In this document: positions 14,758-15,717 of the stretch, piece by piece
Layout: each line of letters starts with the position of its first letter
Position numbering within the stretch: position 1 is the stretch's first letter
The notes under the pieces: model-generated
The model's input: only the letters and a program-made list of their open reading frames with translations
Database searches by the model: none
What the model was told of the DNA's origin: nothing
Assembly (NCBI GenBank): GCA_015062085.1
Contig: SUVI01000100.1
Span: 1 to 15,717 of the forward strand
DNA: 15,717 nucleotides
Direction of reading: 5' to 3'
Source of the DNA: Planctomycetaceae bacterium
GTDB taxonomy: Bacteria; Planctomycetota; Planctomycetia; Pirellulales; Thermoguttaceae
Program-made: the position numbers and the translations under genes

Positions 14758-14829
14758 AGGCGGTGGGGGCCGGGCGGAACTCTTTTTCGACCCAACATCC
14801 GTGAAAAAAGGCACGAAAACCCACCGCCT
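14758..14829. repeat. Spaced inverted repeat after the VWA/GATase-like gene
   Basis: Perfect 10-bp arms AGGCGGTGGG (14758-14767) and CCCACCGCCT (14820-14829) flank 52 bases. Inside, TTTTTC (14783-14788) can pair with GAAAAA (14803-14808). It could act as a bidirectional terminator or be the remnant of a small palindromic element. Confidence 0.5.
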
Positions 14830-14889
14830 GCGGCGATCCCTCTCCATTTCAAACGGAGACAAGAAACTTCGATTTCTGTGCAAAATTTT

Positions 14890-15015
14890 CCGGGGCGCTG
14901 CCCCGGACCCCGAGGACATTCTGCTGGACTTGTTTGGCGGCGAAGCCGCCTCGCTCCGCGCTGTACGGCGTCTGCTGCGCGGGCGGCTCCGCCTCGCCCT
15001 CGCGCTGCCGACGCC
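14890..15015. repeat. Cluster of GC-rich hairpins downstream of the SUMF1-fold gene
   Basis: Three structures are visible. CCGGGGC-GCT-GCCCCGG (14890-14906) is a 7-bp stem with a 3-base loop. GGCGGC-GAA-GCCGCC (14936-14950) is a 6-bp stem with a 3-base loop. A longer imperfect hairpin spans 14967-15015: GGCGTC pairs with GACGCC, GCGCG with CGCGC, and GGCGG-CT-CCGCC forms the tip. The last begins 15 bases after the SUMF1-fold stop codon on the minus strand. No U-run follows, so a classical intrinsic terminator is not certain. REP-like repeat elements or recombination-associated hairpins are alternatives. Confidence 0.65.
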
Positions 15016-15029
15016 TACCGCGCTACGCT

Positions 15030-15717
15030 CTATTCCTCCGGGACTGGACTGGCCAAAACTGGGCGGAAGCCAAGGCCGTTGCTCCGATAGCCCGGCGTAA
15101 CCCTGTCCCGGTACGCGGAGCGACAGATCTGGGCGTTGCTGCTCCAGCCGCCCCCGCGGTTGACTCGGGACGAGCCGCTAGAAGGGCCTGTCGGGTCGCT
15201 CGTTGGCGACTCGGCGTAATAATCTTCATCGTACCAGTCCTGGCACCACTCCCACACATTACCGTGCATGTCGTAAAGTCCCCACGCGTTCGGGGCGTAA
15301 CTCTTCACAGGAACCGTTTTCCTCAAATACGGACCTTTCGTTGAAGTTCCGCAAGGATAGCGCCCGTCGCAGTTCGCCTCTCGGCCGTTCAGACTGCTGC
15401 CAAACGAATACGCACTCGTCGTGCCCGCCCGGCACGCATACTCCCACTGCGCCTCTGTCGGAAGACTCACAGTCAGCCCAAGTTTGCTTGAAAGTTTCTT
15501 GCAAAAGTCATCGCACGCTTTCCAACTCACACTCTCCACCGGATTCTGGGCTCCCTTGAAAAGGCTCGGATCCGTACCCATCACACTCTTCCACATCGCC
15601 TGCGTCACTTCCGTCTCAAGCATCCAGAAACCACGCGTAAGCGTCACGCTGTGCTGCGTTTCGTCACGCTCTCGGTCCGGCTCGTCTTCTGGACTCCCCA
15701 TCAGGAACGACCCCGGA
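15030..15717 (-). CDS. SUMF1/FGE-fold (C-type-lectin-like) protein, C-terminal part; 5' end off the right edge
   Basis: The frame is open to the right edge and reads PGSFLMGSPEDEPDRERDE..., the usual entry of a SUMF1 (formylglycine-generating-enzyme-like) domain. Further family motifs are EVTQAMW, NPVESVSW, LPTEAQWEYACRAGT, NAWGLYDMHGNVWEWCQDWY, RVNRGGGW and LGFRP. The internal ATG at 15699-15701 is the M of FLMGSP and is unlikely to be the true start. True sulfatase-activating FGE needs a Cys pair in the segment after RGG; here that region reads SSNAQICRSAY with one Cys, so formylglycine-generating activity is unlikely. A ligand-binding or displayed protein is more plausible. The C-terminal segment matches the layout of variable regions in diversity-generating retroelements (listed separately). 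Function otherwise unknown. Confidence 0.92.
   Translation of the reverse strand, partial: PGSFLMGSPEDEPDRERDETQHSVTLTRGFWMLETEVTQAMWKSVMGTDPSLFKGAQNPVESVSWKACDDFCKKLSSKLGLTVSLPTEAQWEYACRAGTTSAYSFGSSLNGREANCDGRYPCGTSTKGPYLRKTVPVKSYAPNAWGLYDMHGNVWEWCQDWYDEDYYAESPTSDPTGPSSGSSRVNRGGGWSSNAQICRSAYRDRVTPGYRSNGLGFRPVLASPVPEE
15063..15146 (-). other. Candidate hypervariable (DGR-type) segment at the end of the SUMF1-fold gene
   Basis: From Trp (15144-15146) to the Arg of LGFR, invariant framework residues (W, A, CRSA, R, R, PG, R, LGFR) alternate with positions that are Asn in many SUMF1-fold relatives as I remember them. Here those positions read S, S, N, I, Y, D, V, Y, S, N and G. Their codons are AGC, AGC, AAC, ATC, TAC, GAC, GTT, TAT, AGC, AAC and GGC. 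All differ from AAC or AAT only at the first two bases, as adenine-directed mutagenesis of a template would produce. No template repeat or reverse transcriptase is in the window. Confidence 0.45.

Larger units (their letters stand above)
14725..15029. other. GC-rich structured spacer between convergent genes
   Basis: About 305 bases separate the VWA/GATase-like gene from the SUMF1-fold gene. No gene is supported. The left part carries a spaced 10-bp inverted repeat (listed). The right part, 14890-15015, is markedly more GC-rich than its surroundings and dense in short-loop hairpins (listed). Open frames through it look like by-products of the GC-rich repeats. Confidence 0.7.

Noticed and set aside
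14755..15100. Two overlapping plus-strand open frames through the GC-rich block
   Set aside because: Arg/Ala-rich products of the hairpin block without ribosome binding sites, partly overlapping the SUMF1-fold gene.
15030..15717. True formylglycine-generating (sulfatase-activating) enzyme
   Set aside because: The Cys pair needed for catalysis after the RGG motif is not present; only the fold is supported.

Overview
The window looks like a chromosomal stretch from a planctomycete (phylum Planctomycetota), with moderately high GC. The lineage call is inference. It rests on two very large BatA/VWA-type membrane proteins, an exported HEAT-repeat protein with an embedded receiver-like domain, and long versions of UbiD and QueE, all of which fit planctomycete families as I remember them. 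No database could be searched. I see no rRNA, tRNA, CRISPR array, transposase or reverse transcriptase.

Layout from left to right: (1) a minus-strand gene cut by the left edge (1..1021), possibly FliM/FliN-like, whose downstream part is a 12-bp tandem array. (2) A gene-poor divergent spacer, then argH on the plus strand (GTG start at 1549), ending inside a 22-bp tandem repeat that supplies its stop codon. (3) A probable two-gene unit: a very acidic exported HEAT-repeat protein (3178..6594), with a Shine-Dalgarno overlapping its stop codon that serves a ubiD-family decarboxylase (6604..8604). (4) A near-consensus sigma70-type promoter driving a BatA-type membrane protein (8815..11292). (5) queE on the minus strand (11364..12149), convergent with the BatA gene and divergent from the next. 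(6) A second membrane-anchored VWA protein with a glutamine-amidotransferase-like domain (12451..14724). (7) A GC-rich, hairpin-dense spacer. (8) The C-terminal part of a minus-strand SUMF1/FGE-fold protein running off the right edge.

How the genes relate: ArgH (arginine synthesis), QueE (7-deazaguanine/queuosine precursor synthesis) and the UbiD-type (de)carboxylase are metabolic enzymes. The BatA and VWA proteins belong to a class usually found together near MoxR/DUF58 genes and probably act as a membrane-associated pair. Here queE lies between them and neither MoxR nor DUF58 is visible. The exported acidic protein has no known function.

The most unusual signals are four. First, the 3' end of the SUMF1-fold gene matches the pattern of a diversity-generating-retroelement variable region, and it is followed by strong hairpins. 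Second, GGATCC/GATC is greatly over-represented, supported by a codon-pair bias before Ile ATC. Third, there are many unrelated short tandem repeats in and between genes. Fourth, a receiver-like domain without its phospho-acceptor Asp sits in a predicted exported protein.
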